Shown here piece after piece: positions 1 through 9,108 of a DNA stretch of 64,000 nt (position 1 is the first letter of the stretch; each line of letters opens with the position of its first letter). The translations under genes and the position numbers were made by a program. Under the pieces are notes generated by a model. That model saw nothing but the letters and a program-made list of their open reading frames with translations, ran no database searches and was not told the DNA's origin. This DNA comes from SZUA-265 sp965651905 (GTDB taxonomy: Bacteria; Myxococcota_A; Polyangia; Polyangiales; Polyangiaceae), in NCBI GenBank assembly GCA_965651905.1, contig CBFGUG010000038.1:1-64000 (forward strand). The letters are read 5' to 3'.

Positions 1-75
1 GACGCGGACGAAGACGACGCGGACGAAGACGACGCGGACGAAGACGACGCGGACGAAGACGACGCGGACGCAGGC
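1..75. repeat. 15-bp in-frame tandem repeat (acidic linker)
   Basis: The unit gacgcggacgaagac (Asp-Ala-Asp-Glu-Asp) occurs about 4.6 times without interruption and probably continues left of the window. Each unit is five codons, so copy-number change would lengthen or shorten the linker without a frameshift. Confidence 0.85.
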
Positions 76-1281
76 GTCCCCGACCTCGAAGACGGTGGCA
101 CCAGCGAGTCAGACGCTGGCGACGATGACGCTGAAGATCCCGGAACCGATCAGGAACCCGAGACGAGCTGGATCGTCGGCGCCTGGATCGAAACGACGGA
201 CGCTTGGTACGGCGTGATGGGCGTCGTCGACGACCTGACGAGCGACAACGAACTCGATCTCGACGATGTCGTCTCTTTCGACGGAGACTTCACGTTCACC
301 CAGTACGAGGGGGGCGTGCTGGTGGGGCATCAAGGGCAACCGATCATCGAGAAGTGGATCGTGAACGATGAAGGGCGTTTGGAGCAAGACGGCGACATCA
401 CGTTTCTGGCTCTCGGCGTGCAGGAAACCCATGGTGCTTCTCACAACGTGATTCAGGTGATCGACGAAGACACGGCATGGTTCTTCGACCATCCGAATGG
501 TCGCGCCATCGTTTTCGATCCCTCGGACATGACGACCTCGGGTGAAACGATCGACTATTTCGAGATCTACGATGGCTTGGATCTGGAAGCGGACTGGCCC
601 GACATCGGTGACGTCGGCCGAGTTGGCGATCACATCGCGGTCCCGATGTTTTGGTACAGCGGCGCGGACGACACGATCCCCGTCGAAACGCGCATCGCAC
701 TGCTCGACACCACCAACGACGAAGTCACAATCGCGACGGACACCCGCTGCGCTGGGTCGAGCGTGATGTCGAACGACAGTGACGGGAACCTCTACTTCGG
801 TCCCCACGCAGCTGCAGCGCTCTACTCCGCAGCAGGTGACGCGGGAGACATGGTGCCCTGCATCATCCGCATTCTGAGTGGCGAAACGGAGGTCGATCAA
901 GATTACCTCGTCAACCTGAACGAGCTGAATGACGGCAAGGCCGTCACAGGTCCTTACACAGGTCCAGGCAACATGGGTCTCTTCTTCCAGTTCGATGGCG
1001 ACCCATCGTTGGGTGCCAGAGCACGCTTCGTCGACGAGTGGTCGCTGCGCAGCATCGAACTCGGCGCGGAAGCTCCCGACTTCGACCAGATCGACGGCTG
1101 GCCATCAGGTCACGGTGTCGCGGAAGCGTTCTCCGTCGTCGTCGGCACGGAAACCAAGTACTACATGACGTCGACCACCGAAGGCGGTGCGGCGTCTGCG
1201 TATTACGAGATCCTCCCGGACGGCAGCGTGGAAGAGGCGCTCAACTTCCCGACCTATCCGGGAATTGCCGTCAACTACTGA
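1..1281 (+). CDS. Acidic-linker surface protein, 5' end cut by window
   Basis: The start codon and any signal peptide lie left of the window; frame 1 is open from the first base to the TGA at 1279. The first 25 visible residues are an Asp/Glu/Ala tract, followed by more acidic linker to about residue 55. The remaining ~370 residues look like a folded, beta-rich domain with many Gly, Asp, Trp and Tyr residues (for example 'FWYSG', 'YYEILPDG'), possibly a beta-propeller. I do not recognise the family. The linker-plus-domain layout matches several lipoproteins elsewhere in this window, so an outer-membrane or surface lipoprotein is inferred, not shown. Confidence 0.75.
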   Translation, partial: DADEDDADEDDADEDDADEDDADAGVPDLEDGGTSESDAGDDDAEDPGTDQEPETSWIVGAWIETTDAWYGVMGVVDDLTSDNELDLDDVVSFDGDFTFTQYEGGVLVGHQGQPIIEKWIVNDEGRLEQDGDITFLALGVQETHGASHNVIQVIDEDTAWFFDHPNGRAIVFDPSDMTTSGETIDYFEIYDGLDLEADWPDIGDVGRVGDHIAVPMFWYSGADDTIPVETRIALLDTTNDEVTIATDTRCAGSSVMSNDSDGNLYFGPHAAAALYSAAGDAGDMVPCIIRILSGETEVDQDYLVNLNELNDGKAVTGPYTGPGNMGLFFQFDGDPSLGARARFVDEWSLRSIELGAEAPDFDQIDGWPSGHGVAEAFSVVVGTETKYYMTSTTEGGAASAYYEILPDGSVEEALNFPTYPGIAVNY

Positions 1282-1405
1282 CGACGAAACGACGCAGCGT
1301 GACCATCGAGCGCGCACACTCGAGTTCGCGAGCACGACGCCACGTCGCGCTCGCGAACATCATTTCAGTCGCTTCTCGGCAGGCTGGTATAGATGCGAAA
1401 CGCGG

Positions 1406-1756
1406 CTACCAAGGCTTGAAGACGAACGCCGCCCCCGCGGCGATCAGTGTGAATCCGACCCAGTGGTTCCAGGAGAGCGACTCGCCGAAGTACCACACGG
1501 AAAAGCCTGCGAAGACGCACAAGGTGATGACCTCTTGCAACGTCTTCAGCTGCGCCAGTGAGTACCCCGCGTCCATCCCCATGCGGTTGGCAGGCACCTG
1601 GAGCACGTATTCGAAGAAGGCGATACCCCAGCTTGCGAGCACGACCACGAACAGTGCCGAGTGACGATGTTCTTTCAGGTGCGCATACCACGCGAACGTC
1701 ATGAACACGTTCGACGCAATCAGTAGAAGTATCGGCCAAACACGCAGCATCGTCAT
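1406..1756 (-). CDS. DUF486 small multidrug-transporter-like membrane protein
   Basis: The 116-residue protein has four predicted membrane helices, the usual size for DUF486 proteins of the drug/metabolite transporter superfamily. Family-like features are 'SWGIAFFEYVLQVPANRMG' near residues 42-60 and 'LKTLQEVITL' near residues 70-79, with a C-terminal helix ending in 'FKPW'. The reading frame stays open upstream, but that part translates the dispersed repeat, so I chose the ATG at 1756 (1750 is an alternative). The transported substrate of this family is unknown. It stands alone, on the same strand as the next gene to the right. Confidence 0.8.
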   Translation of the reverse strand: MTMLRVWPILLLIASNVFMTFAWYAHLKEHRHSALFVVVLASWGIAFFEYVLQVPANRMGMDAGYSLAQLKTLQEVITLCVFAGFSVWYFGESLSWNHWVGFTLIAAGAAFVFKPW

Positions 1757-1948
1757 CGCACACGCTCCAGTCGCCAGGCCTCGTGCGTAGACGATCGCAA
1801 CCTGCTCCACAAGCTGCCGTTCGCGCTTCCCGTAAGCGTCCCTATGGTTGCCATTCTTGCGCACTCGCAGCAGCGGGTTCGTTCGAGCCTCCCGCGGTGG
1901 TTCGTTTTGACTTCCGCGGCAGCTGCTTGTGTTGCCCCTGCGGCCGTG

Positions 1949-2110
1949 GTTTTGTTTGGGCCCCCGCGTTGGCGGGCGCGCCGTCAGTCGCCGCAGGGCG
2001 CGAGCCCGCACCTCACCGCATTTTTCGCAGAGGGAGCCGCGCAGGGGCCGCACTGCGACTTCCTCCAAACAGAGCGACTACCCCAACAGAGCGACTACCC
2101 CCAACAGAGC
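1949..2110. repeat. Dispersed repeat, copy A
   Basis: Bases 1991-2093 match 4503-4605 perfectly (103 bp), with weaker similarity to the left. The left part holds a hairpin with stem CCCGC/GCGGG (1964-1977); its loop is GTTG here and GGTA in copy B while the stem is kept. The right end carries short tandem copies of aacagagcgactacccc. The gap 1757-2127 holds no convincing gene; small ORFs through it translate the repeat. Confidence 0.85.
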
Positions 2111-2127
2111 GCCTTAGGCAGTGCAGC

Positions 2128-3090
2128 TCACGGTTCGTCGTTCCACGTTACCAGGTGCAAATTGAGCAACGCGACGGACTCGGAGGGTTGCGACGAAGCG
2201 GCGATCGCACGGATCTCACGAAAGGCGCGCCGCAACACGTCGCGCACGCGTTCGAGATCGTCGCTCGACGTCGAGATCACGTTGAAGCCGAGCCAGTCGT
2301 CCGCTTTCGGTGCCGCCGCACGCTCAAGACCCACCGCCGCCCAATGAGCGCGCAGGGTACGTACGTCGTCTGCCGAGGCTTGTGTGTCCACTGTCAGTGG
2401 TTCACCCACCTCGTATAGTCCATCGCGAACCTGCGCAACGCCTGCGCCTTCCAGCGCTGCCAGCACGGCGCGTTCACACTCCGCATCGAAACCCAGACGC
2501 GCAGCCAGGTAGCCTGGTTCATGTTGCTTCAGCGCGCGGTACGCGCTCGTCTCGAGCACGCGCATCACCGCCGCTGACCAGGGCTGTTCGAACGCCAAGC
2601 GCTTGGCGGCTGCTCGTTGTCGTGCCGCGCCTAGTAGTTCTGGTACATCGTCGATCGGAACCAGCTCTTGCACCAAGTCGGAGACGCGCCCGCTGATGGC
2701 CTCGACCAGTTCGAGGAAGTCGTCGAGTTTGGGCTGCGTGTTGCCCCGCAGGTGGCGCCCAACGGAGTGACGCGACAACGTGCAGCGGGCGGCCAGTTCT
2801 GACGCGGCAAGACTGCCTGACAGTTCCGAAAGCCAACGAGCCAGGTCGAAGTAGGGTGCCCTACCGAGCGCGCTGGCGCAAGCGGGTTGAAAGTGCTCGA
2901 ACGCCTGCTCGACGTTCACCCCGAGCCGTGCGCACGCCAGCAGGGTGCTACGCGCCGTGGGCATACGCCGCCCCGACTCCCAGTCGTGCGCGACGTTCGA
3001 ACGGTAGCCGAGACGACGAGAAAACGCGCGCTGCGAACGGCGACCGCGCAGGGCGCGCAGAAGCTGGGAAGCGGCGATCCGAGGGTCCAC
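2128..3090 (-). CDS. Helix-turn-helix regulator with DUF4423 (TIGR02147-like)
   Basis: The N-terminal ~60 residues form an HTH ('SQRAFSRRLGYRSNVAHDW'), with a second HTH-like stretch near 'AARCTLSRHSVGRHLRG'. The C-terminal half has the DUF4423 look, ending with 'FNVISTSSDDLERVRDVL' and 'ESVALLNLHLVTW'. Such regulators are known mainly from Fibrobacteres and Myxococcota. I chose GTG 3090 because it starts just before the HTH and leaves two inverted repeats upstream; ATG 3141 would extend the protein by 17 residues but sits inside one of those repeats. It is divergent from the lipoprotein gene at 3195, which it may control together with itself. Ligand unknown. Confidence 0.75.
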   Translation of the reverse strand: MDPRIAASQLLRALRGRRSQRAFSRRLGYRSNVAHDWESGRRMPTARSTLLACARLGVNVEQAFEHFQPACASALGRAPYFDLARWLSELSGSLAASELAARCTLSRHSVGRHLRGNTQPKLDDFLELVEAISGRVSDLVQELVPIDDVPELLGAARQRAAAKRLAFEQPWSAAVMRVLETSAYRALKQHEPGYLAARLGFDAECERAVLAALEGAGVAQVRDGLYEVGEPLTVDTQASADDVRTLRAHWAAVGLERAAAPKADDWLGFNVISTSSDDLERVRDVLRRAFREIRAIAASSQPSESVALLNLHLVTWNDEP

Positions 3091-3095
3091 TGTCC

Positions 3096-3141
3096 GCAAT
3101 ATTGCACCAGACGATGCAAACGCGCGTGCGAAATTTTGCAT
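3096..3141. promoter_or_regulatory. Palindrome and inverted repeat in divergent promoter region
   Basis: A perfect 10-bp palindrome GCAATATTGC lies at 3096-3105, and ATGCAAA (3114-3120) is repeated inverted as TTTGCAT (3135-3141). They fall between the DUF4423 regulator and the divergent lipoprotein gene, a usual place for an autoregulatory operator. The function is inferred. Confidence 0.4.
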
Positions 3142-3194
3142 TAGTGCGCACGTTTCGCTTGCCCGGGGGCCACGCACCGCGCACCGTGTGGAGC

Positions 3195-4424
3195 ATGCGA
3201 AAGCAACCTTCGCGACCGGGGATGACGCTGCTGTGTCTGATGAGCGCCGTGGTCGCGTCGTGCGGTTCACCTGACGACGCTAACGACGGCGCGGGTGAAT
3301 CGAGCAGGGACGGGTCGCGTCAGACCATCGTCGTCGCGCGCGAAGGCGGTCAGACGGGCATGGAGGGCGGGTGCGGGCCGAGACCCGAGCCGAAGCCGTT
3401 CGCCGTTGAGGATGTACGTGCGCTGATCGAAGGTTCTCGCTCGACGAGAATGGTGTATCGCTTGGAGCGGGCCTCGCTCGATGCGACTTCAGTCGATGGT
3501 GTCGGTTTGCCGCTGAACGTGAACATCGAGCTCGAGGGCGAGCCGCGCGTGCTCGATCCATCTCGGGGCGAGGGTTGCGACCTGCGCGTCGCCCAGGACG
3601 TCGAGGTGACGCTGAGTTTCGAACAGCCGCCGCTCGATGTCGTGATCGAAACGACCGCTCACGCGTTTTCGAGTGACTTCGCGATCATGCAGCTCAAACT
3701 CGGAAGTGATGTCGCAGGGGCGTTGGGTCTTCCAGCGACGGATGTCACGTTCTCGCTCTCGTTCGACGAAAATGGCATGAAGGGAACCCTCGACCCTCAC
3801 GACGACTGTGGCATCGCCGTATTCCCAGCGAGCGTGCGCTGTCCGCAGTGGCCGAATAGCGAGGTGGATCTCGACCGCGAGCGCGATGGTTTCCGTCCGC
3901 GTGATGCTCTCTCATTGCTCGATGAACTCGGCGAGATCCCTCTACGCTGGACTGACGGCACCGAGACGTTGCTCACGCTTTCGCTCATCCAGAGCCCTTA
4001 CTGGGCATGCAGCGACGAATGGATCGAAAGCGACCGCCCAGAACGGCTGGACCTACCCATCGTCGTGCACCTGGTAACTGCCGACGGACGGCTCGAAGCG
4101 GAACTACCCGCCGAGCTGAGCGTCGAAGTGGCGACCGAAGTCTCTGCTTCACTCGAAGCTGCAGCGGCAAGCGGCACTGGCGGCGGCACTCCCGGCGTCG
4201 TCCAGAGCTTCAGTGTGCACGTCGCGTACTTCGGCGACGGTCAGCCCGGGAGTGTGGGGTACAAGGTAAACGTTTGGAACACGGACGGCGCGCCGCGTGC
4301 AGAGGGGTTCATCCACACCGTGTACAGCCGAGCGATTAGCGTCGCACCGCCGCTGGATGCGACACTAGATACGAGCGCTCGTTGTCTCTATTTTGCGCCC
4401 GGCGCGGCCCCTGAATTCGAGTGA
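3195..4424 (+). CDS. Lipoprotein of unknown function
   Basis: The 409-residue protein starts with a lipoprotein signal ('MTLLCLMSAVVASC', lipobox Cys23). A short linker leads to a beta-rich region of about 330 residues with paired Cys and a Gly-rich segment near 'AAASGTGGGTPGVV'. I recognise no catalytic motif. ATG 3195 is the first start that gives a proper signal peptide; the frame is open further upstream but overlaps the divergent regulator. The gene faces away from the DUF4423 regulator and is followed by dispersed repeat copy B. Confidence 0.75.
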   Translation: MRKQPSRPGMTLLCLMSAVVASCGSPDDANDGAGESSRDGSRQTIVVAREGGQTGMEGGCGPRPEPKPFAVEDVRALIEGSRSTRMVYRLERASLDATSVDGVGLPLNVNIELEGEPRVLDPSRGEGCDLRVAQDVEVTLSFEQPPLDVVIETTAHAFSSDFAIMQLKLGSDVAGALGLPATDVTFSLSFDENGMKGTLDPHDDCGIAVFPASVRCPQWPNSEVDLDRERDGFRPRDALSLLDELGEIPLRWTDGTETLLTLSLIQSPYWACSDEWIESDRPERLDLPIVVHLVTADGRLEAELPAELSVEVATEVSASLEAAAASGTGGGTPGVVQSFSVHVAYFGDGQPGSVGYKVNVWNTDGAPRAEGFIHTVYSRAISVAPPLDATLDTSARCLYFAPGAAPEFE

Positions 4425-4454
4425 GCTCGTCGTGCGTTACTTTGGCCTGCGAGG

Positions 4455-4605
4455 CAGTTTGTTTGTGTTGGCCCCCGCGGTAGCGGGCGCGCCGTCAGTC
4501 AACCGCAGGGCGCGAGCCCGCACCTCACCGCATTTTTCGCAGAGGGAGCCGCGCAGGGGCCGCACTGCGACTTCCTCCAAACAGAGCGACTACCCCAACA
4601 GAGCG
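4455..4605. repeat. Dispersed repeat, copy B
   Basis: Same orientation as copy A; 4503-4605 is identical to 1991-2093, and the upstream 50 bp are similar with a compensated hairpin loop. The gap 4425-4794 otherwise holds no gene I can support. Confidence 0.85.
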
Positions 4606-4794
4606 GCTTCTACGAGGCGAGCGACTCCCCATAATGCCCTCGAAGGGAAGTTAGTTGCGCTTTTTGATCGCGAGGTGGGGGAGCGCTGGATTGTTGTGAC
4701 AGATGTGACGCGGTGCGTGGTGAAACAGGTTTCGAGCGGGGGAGTTGACTCGAGGCTGGTCGTCGGACGGCGCGTGCTTTAGCGTACTGCGGTC

Positions 4795-6591
4795 ATGTCA
4801 CGTTGTAACCTTTTCGCGCGCCCATTCACAATTGCCTTTTCTTCGAAGAGCGGGGCGGCCTGCTGTACACTTCTGGCGGCACTCATCGCGGTTGGGTGTG
4901 GCGCTGCGTCGGATGGCACCGACAGTCAGTCCGACGACTCGCAGTCGGACCCACGAGACGACGACCCCGTCGGTGATGACGAGGACGAGCCCGTCGAGGC
5001 AGGAGCAGAAGAGCCTGCGGCGGATGACGACACTGCAGAACAGGCTGATGCGGATGACGATTCCGAAGACACTCAGCCCGAGGAAACGGATCTCGATGAA
5101 CCCGATCCGGACGAGATGGATCCCGATGAAACGGATCCAGATCCGGACGACGCCAGCGAAACCGACGACTCGGCGTTAATCGAGGGCACGGACGATCCAA
5201 CGCCCGATGACTCCGACCTGCCGGATCCCGACGAAACGGATCCCGACGAACCTCCGACACCCATCCTCTGGCAGTACATACGAACCGACACCGAGGCGTA
5301 CGTTCATAACCTGCTGGGTGACGAGACCAGAACGCCGATCATGGGCCCGGTCGACGAGCGGCTTGGCGTGTTCCCCTGGTCACCTGACGGTAGCCTGCTC
5401 GCGCAAGTAGTGAACGGCGAATTGTTCTTCTTTGCGCTGGAGGGTGAGGCTTTCGCCGAAAGCAGTTACCCCGCATTGGAGTACGAAACCGTGGTGGGTT
5501 GGATCCCTGGGTTTGGCGCGCTCGTCGCGAGTGCGGACGTTGCTCCAGCGCGCCTTGCCGCGATCAGCCTGGATGGAACTGAAACCGTGTTGGCTGACGA
5601 CTTGGACTCGGTAGCGGGCTTGGCGAGTATCTCGCCAGATGGCACCGAAGTGATTTGGCGAGCCTTGGCTACGAGCGACGCGGAGGATGGCTTCGTGACC
5701 ATGCACAGCTCGATCGTGAACGGAGAACCGAGCACGCCCGAAGTACTCACGACACACACGAGCTCTCCCATGCTGGACGCCAAGTGGTCCTCAGATGGAG
5801 CGTGGCTGGCGTACGGCGTTGCTGGACCCGCCGATGGTGATGGCGGCATTTACCTCTGGCAGAAGGGTACACCTGCGCCCGTCAGAGTCAGCCCCGAAGG
5901 CACGTCGTACACGCCGCTCTTCGAGTGGTCGAAGGACGGGTCCAAGTTCGCCATGTACGTCGGGCGCGAGTCGGGTAGCGGCCTGTACTCGCTTGGCGTC
6001 AGTGACGCGGGCCCGACGACGCCAACGCTCATTGCCGCTGACGGCGATGCCTCTCCAGCCGAGTGGAACGGCTTTGGAGCGCTGCAGTACAGTGGTCCAG
6101 ACGCGGGCTGGTACGTTCCAATCGGCGCTGACGGCACACCTGGCGCCGCAATCTCCTTCCCCGATTACACGTACGGTTGCGGGGTCGCATGGCTCAACGA
6201 TAGTGAGTTCTTCCACGACGGCTGCCAGGGGACCGGGCTCACGTACGGTCAACTGTCGGCAAGCGCGATCACGACGACGCAGATCAGCCCCACGTCTGAG
6301 ATGAACGTCGCGCTCAGCCCCGACGGCAGTTGTCTGATGGAGTGGTCAGAGCCCGCGCTGCGCATTGGCGCGGCGGATCCGACGAGTTACGCGCCCACGT
6401 CAGTTGCCGACAACAGCGTCGTGTGGTTCCCCTCGTTCACTGCCGACGGCGCGCAGCTGGTGTACGTCGCGCTCGGCGTTTCGCTTCAGTACGTCGAGCT
6501 CGACGCCTGCACTCCCGTCGGTGAGCCGCTGCAGCGCGTCGCTTCGGGCATCGTCGAAAGCGCGATGTTGGTCACGCCCCAGGTGCGTTGA
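4795..6591 (+). CDS. Acidic-linker lipoprotein with WD40-like (PD40/TolB-type) beta-propeller
   Basis: 598 residues. A lipoprotein signal ends at 'IAVGC' (Cys35). Residues ~40-155 are an Asp/Glu/Pro linker with 'DPDETDP' type repeats. The rest is a propeller with recurring PD40-like blades: 'FPWSPDGSLLAQV', 'ISPDGTEVIWRA', 'WSSDGAWLAYG', 'WSKDGSKFAMYV', 'LSPDGSCLMEW' and 'FTADGAQLVYV'. Such propellers bind partners or ligands at the envelope; no enzyme motif is visible. ATG 4795 is the only start that yields the signal peptide. The gene stands alone after repeat copy B. Confidence 0.85.
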   Translation: MSRCNLFARPFTIAFSSKSGAACCTLLAALIAVGCGAASDGTDSQSDDSQSDPRDDDPVGDDEDEPVEAGAEEPAADDDTAEQADADDDSEDTQPEETDLDEPDPDEMDPDETDPDPDDASETDDSALIEGTDDPTPDDSDLPDPDETDPDEPPTPILWQYIRTDTEAYVHNLLGDETRTPIMGPVDERLGVFPWSPDGSLLAQVVNGELFFFALEGEAFAESSYPALEYETVVGWIPGFGALVASADVAPARLAAISLDGTETVLADDLDSVAGLASISPDGTEVIWRALATSDAEDGFVTMHSSIVNGEPSTPEVLTTHTSSPMLDAKWSSDGAWLAYGVAGPADGDGGIYLWQKGTPAPVRVSPEGTSYTPLFEWSKDGSKFAMYVGRESGSGLYSLGVSDAGPTTPTLIAADGDASPAEWNGFGALQYSGPDAGWYVPIGADGTPGAAISFPDYTYGCGVAWLNDSEFFHDGCQGTGLTYGQLSASAITTTQISPTSEMNVALSPDGSCLMEWSEPALRIGAADPTSYAPTSVADNSVVWFPSFTADGAQLVYVALGVSLQYVELDACTPVGEPLQRVASGIVESAMLVTPQVR

Positions 6592-6676
6592 GGGGTACTG
6601 GGGTACTGGGGTACTGGCACCAGTGCGCTCATGACCGGCCTCGAAATCGCCGCGCCGAGTGTTCGAACCTGCTTCG

Positions 6677-7474
6677 TCAACTGCGCTTCAATCGCTCGAG
6701 CTCAGCGCGCAACGCTGCGAGTTCTTGCTCAGCGAGCTCAGCGCGTTGGGCTTCGGTTTCTGCGCGTTGGGCTTCGGTTTCTGCGCGTTCAGACGCGGCG
6801 GCTAGTTGTTCCATGCGCTCTTGCAGCAGACGGTTGGCGCGCTCGGCGAGTTCCGTGGTTTCGAGCAGCACGGCTGTGCCGGCGTAAAAGCGAATTCTGC
6901 CGTTTTCGATGGCGAGTCCCAGTTCCAAAACTTCGGAGTACCAATGGCCTTGCTGGGGGAGGATCGGCTGATACGCCCCGCCGTTCGGTGCGAGTCGAAA
7001 GCCGAACAGGCGTGAACGCGGAACATCGAACACGAAGTACTCTGGGATCCCGAGACGCGCGAAGCGCTCGACGTTGAGCTCTAGGTCCTTCGTCTCGCTT
7101 CCGCGCACGAGCACCTCCAGCGCCCAGTCGAGCCCTTTGCCCTCGTCGCTGACCACCCACTTCATGCGGTCGTGCGGCGAGACGTCGAGCACCGCGATCA
7201 GGTCGGGCGCGAAGCGGGGCTCATCTGGATAAAACACCGCCAGGTTGGACGACAGGTACACGTTGCGTCCGCGGCTGCGAAAGTAGTTGTCGAGAGCGTC
7301 CAGAATGGAGGCGCCAGCTTTACGATGGGGATCTCCCTCGGGCGGGGCCAGCTCCCAAGGGACTTCGTTGGGCAAGAGCCGAACGACCTCGCGCCGCTCC
7401 TCATCGCTCAGTGCGTCCCAAACCTCCTGAGACGGAGCGCGTGGGTCGTCGGGGTCGATCTTCGGAAGGCTCAT
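6677..7474 (-). CDS. Uma2 family (DUF820) putative nuclease
   Basis: 265 residues. The Uma2 PD-(D/E)xK-like fold is indicated by 'RFAPDLIAVLDV' (Asp91), 'WALEVLVRGSETKD' (Glu120) and 'RFARLGIPEYFVFD'. The C-terminal ~60 residues form a charged coiled coil with near-repeats of 'RAETEAQ', common in this family. Uma2 proteins resemble restriction endonucleases, but their targets and role are unestablished. ATG 7474 gives a normal N-terminus. No partner methyltransferase or transposase is adjacent. Confidence 0.85.
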   Translation of the reverse strand: MSLPKIDPDDPRAPSQEVWDALSDEERREVVRLLPNEVPWELAPPEGDPHRKAGASILDALDNYFRSRGRNVYLSSNLAVFYPDEPRFAPDLIAVLDVSPHDRMKWVVSDEGKGLDWALEVLVRGSETKDLELNVERFARLGIPEYFVFDVPRSRLFGFRLAPNGGAYQPILPQQGHWYSEVLELGLAIENGRIRFYAGTAVLLETTELAERANRLLQERMEQLAAASERAETEAQRAETEAQRAELAEQELAALRAELERLKRS

Positions 7475-7790
7475 CGTTCGGCGAGTGTACCATCCACGGA
7501 AGATGATGGCCCGCGAGACTTGGGCGCTGGAATTCCAGGGTCTCTGGCGCGTTCGCAGACTCGAAGCCGAGCGGAGCCGCGGTCGTCAGCGTAGGCAGCC
7601 CATTGTGGAGTTCGCTGGGGTAGTCGCCAAAGCGTCAAGTAGCGCTCAGGCCAAGCACGACCGTGCTACAGAGAGCGCGGGGGAAACCACGACTCATGAG
7701 CTGGCCTCACTCTTGCGCGGTCACGACAGATGGGGTAGTCCGTTATCCTGATGGGTGCACTACTTCCTAGTTTCACGGTGAATATCCTCG
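7475..7790. other. Intergenic gap without recognised gene
   Basis: This 316-bp stretch between the Uma2 gene and the HhH protein gene contains only short overlapping ORFs on both strands with no family features. I see no repeat or RNA gene. Confidence 0.5.
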
Positions 7791-8009
7791 ATGGCAACTC
7801 CTGACGTGCGCCCGGTGGGCGACCTGCCCAACGACATCGGCAAAACGGCAGCACGTGAGCTTTCTGCCCACGGCATCAGGTCCCTGAAGAGCGCCGCCAG
7901 GTGCAGTGAGCAAGAACTCCTGACGATTCACGGTGTGGGACCCAAGGCGGTGCGGATCTTGCGCGAGGCGCTTGCTGAGCGGGGGCTGAGCTTCAAGCAA
8001 GCGAAGTAG
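7791..8009 (+). CDS. Small helix-hairpin-helix DNA-binding protein
   Basis: 72 residues, made up almost entirely of two short helical units resembling the RNA polymerase alpha C-terminal / HhH fold: 'DLPNDIGKTAARELSAHGI', then 'EQELLTIHGVGPKAVRIL' with the glycine hairpin 'GVGPKA'. HhH units bind the DNA backbone without sequence specificity. The size fits stand-alone DNA-binding proteins of this kind. ATG 7791 is the natural start. Its partner and role are unknown. Confidence 0.7.
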   Translation: MATPDVRPVGDLPNDIGKTAARELSAHGIRSLKSAARCSEQELLTIHGVGPKAVRILREALAERGLSFKQAK

Positions 8010-8396
8010 CCAGCTCGAGCGACCGCGAGTAGCGAGCGCAGGTCGGACGAATCCAGCGTTCACGAGTACGTTTGGCCTACCGCGCTCATAGAGGTGCCCC
8101 TCCGAAATCCAGTGTGGCTTGCGAAGGTAGGCGAGCGTTCGAATCCTCCAAACCGCTGGGTGGTTCAATCTGGGCTGGTCGCGTCTGGGACGATCGCCCG
8201 TTCAGCGTGCCCAAACCCTGCGATCGACGTGCCTGGTAGGTGGTCCGGCCATCCACGACCACCCCTCGCAGCTCAAAGGTAAACGCGGACAGGGCGATGG
8301 CAGCGGGACCGAAATGACGGTGAACCAGTGGCACTCGCGGTAGCGGCGAGTAGACCTTCAAAAGCGGCAGCAACCGGCCGTTATCTCCCAAGGCGG
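8010..8396. other. Intergenic gap, nothing recognised
   Basis: This 387-bp stretch has overlapping short ORFs without family features. A tRNA T-loop-like string (gttcgaatcc) at about 8134 was tested and does not sit in a cloverleaf. Confidence 0.5.
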
Positions 8397-8918
8397 ATGT
8401 TCTCCCCACAGCTGATCTCTTCGGAACTCCCTCCTCGGCTCGCGCGTGAGATCGAGACGTTCCACTCCGATGAGCATGCGACCCTGGTCGGATGGTCCGG
8501 TTTCGTCATTGCGTGCTGGCACGTCGAGACTACCTCATCGACCGTACGACGCTTGCAAGAGCTCATCGGGCGGGTTGGTGAAGCACAACCGTCTGGTATC
8601 GGGTTAATGCAGGTGGTTGCTCCCGCAGCTCGGCCCCCCGCTTCCGAGGTGAGGGCGGCGCTTACTGAGATGTTGCGCAGCTCGGGGCCGTGGGTACGAT
8701 GTTCGTCCGTGGTGGTCGCAGGGGAAGGGTTTCGAGTGGCTGCGGCGCGCGCGGTCATCGCGACTCTTGGGCAAGTTGCCCGACCGACGTTCCTCCATCG
8801 GGTGTTCTCCTCTGTCGCCCAAGCCTCGACCTGGCACCGTTCGTTGCTGCCCGAAGAAGTCCGATTCTCGGAACACGATCTCACCCGCGTTGCGGAGTCG
8901 TTGCTGTCTCGCAGGTAA
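8397..8918 (+). CDS. STAS/SpoIIAA-like small protein, myxobacterial type
   Basis: 173 residues from ATG 8397. The pattern 'HATLVGWSGFVIACWHVETT', a helix, a 'GIGLMQVV' strand, then 'CSSVVVAGEGFRVAAARAVI' and 'HRVFSSVAQASTWH' resembles a family of small single-domain proteins abundant in myxobacteria whose order of strands and helices recalls STAS/SpoIIAA folds. No phosphorylatable Ser can be assigned with certainty. Function unknown. An upstream in-frame extension to 8328 is possible but has unlike composition. Confidence is good that it is coding and modest for the fold. Confidence 0.65.
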   Translation: MFSPQLISSELPPRLAREIETFHSDEHATLVGWSGFVIACWHVETTSSTVRRLQELIGRVGEAQPSGIGLMQVVAPAARPPASEVRAALTEMLRSSGPWVRCSSVVVAGEGFRVAAARAVIATLGQVARPTFLHRVFSSVAQASTWHRSLLPEEVRFSEHDLTRVAESLLSRR

Positions 8919-9108
8919 ACTGGTCGGGGTCGTTGGGCTGGTCGACGCGCGACGTTGGACCTTGGCGTGGGACCTGTTGCGCCCCGCCGACGGCTCTAGA
9001 GGGCGTAAGCTGGCGAAATCGCGGGCCCAGTAGTGGGGTGTGCCGTCTTGTCCAGCAACTGTGCGACGCGGATCCTCTTCGTCTGGACCAAGACACTGTC
9101 CGTGGCCG

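Noticed and set aside
8090..8170. Possible tRNA, because of a gttcgaatcc string
   Set aside because: The flanking bases do not form T-stem, anticodon or acceptor pairs.
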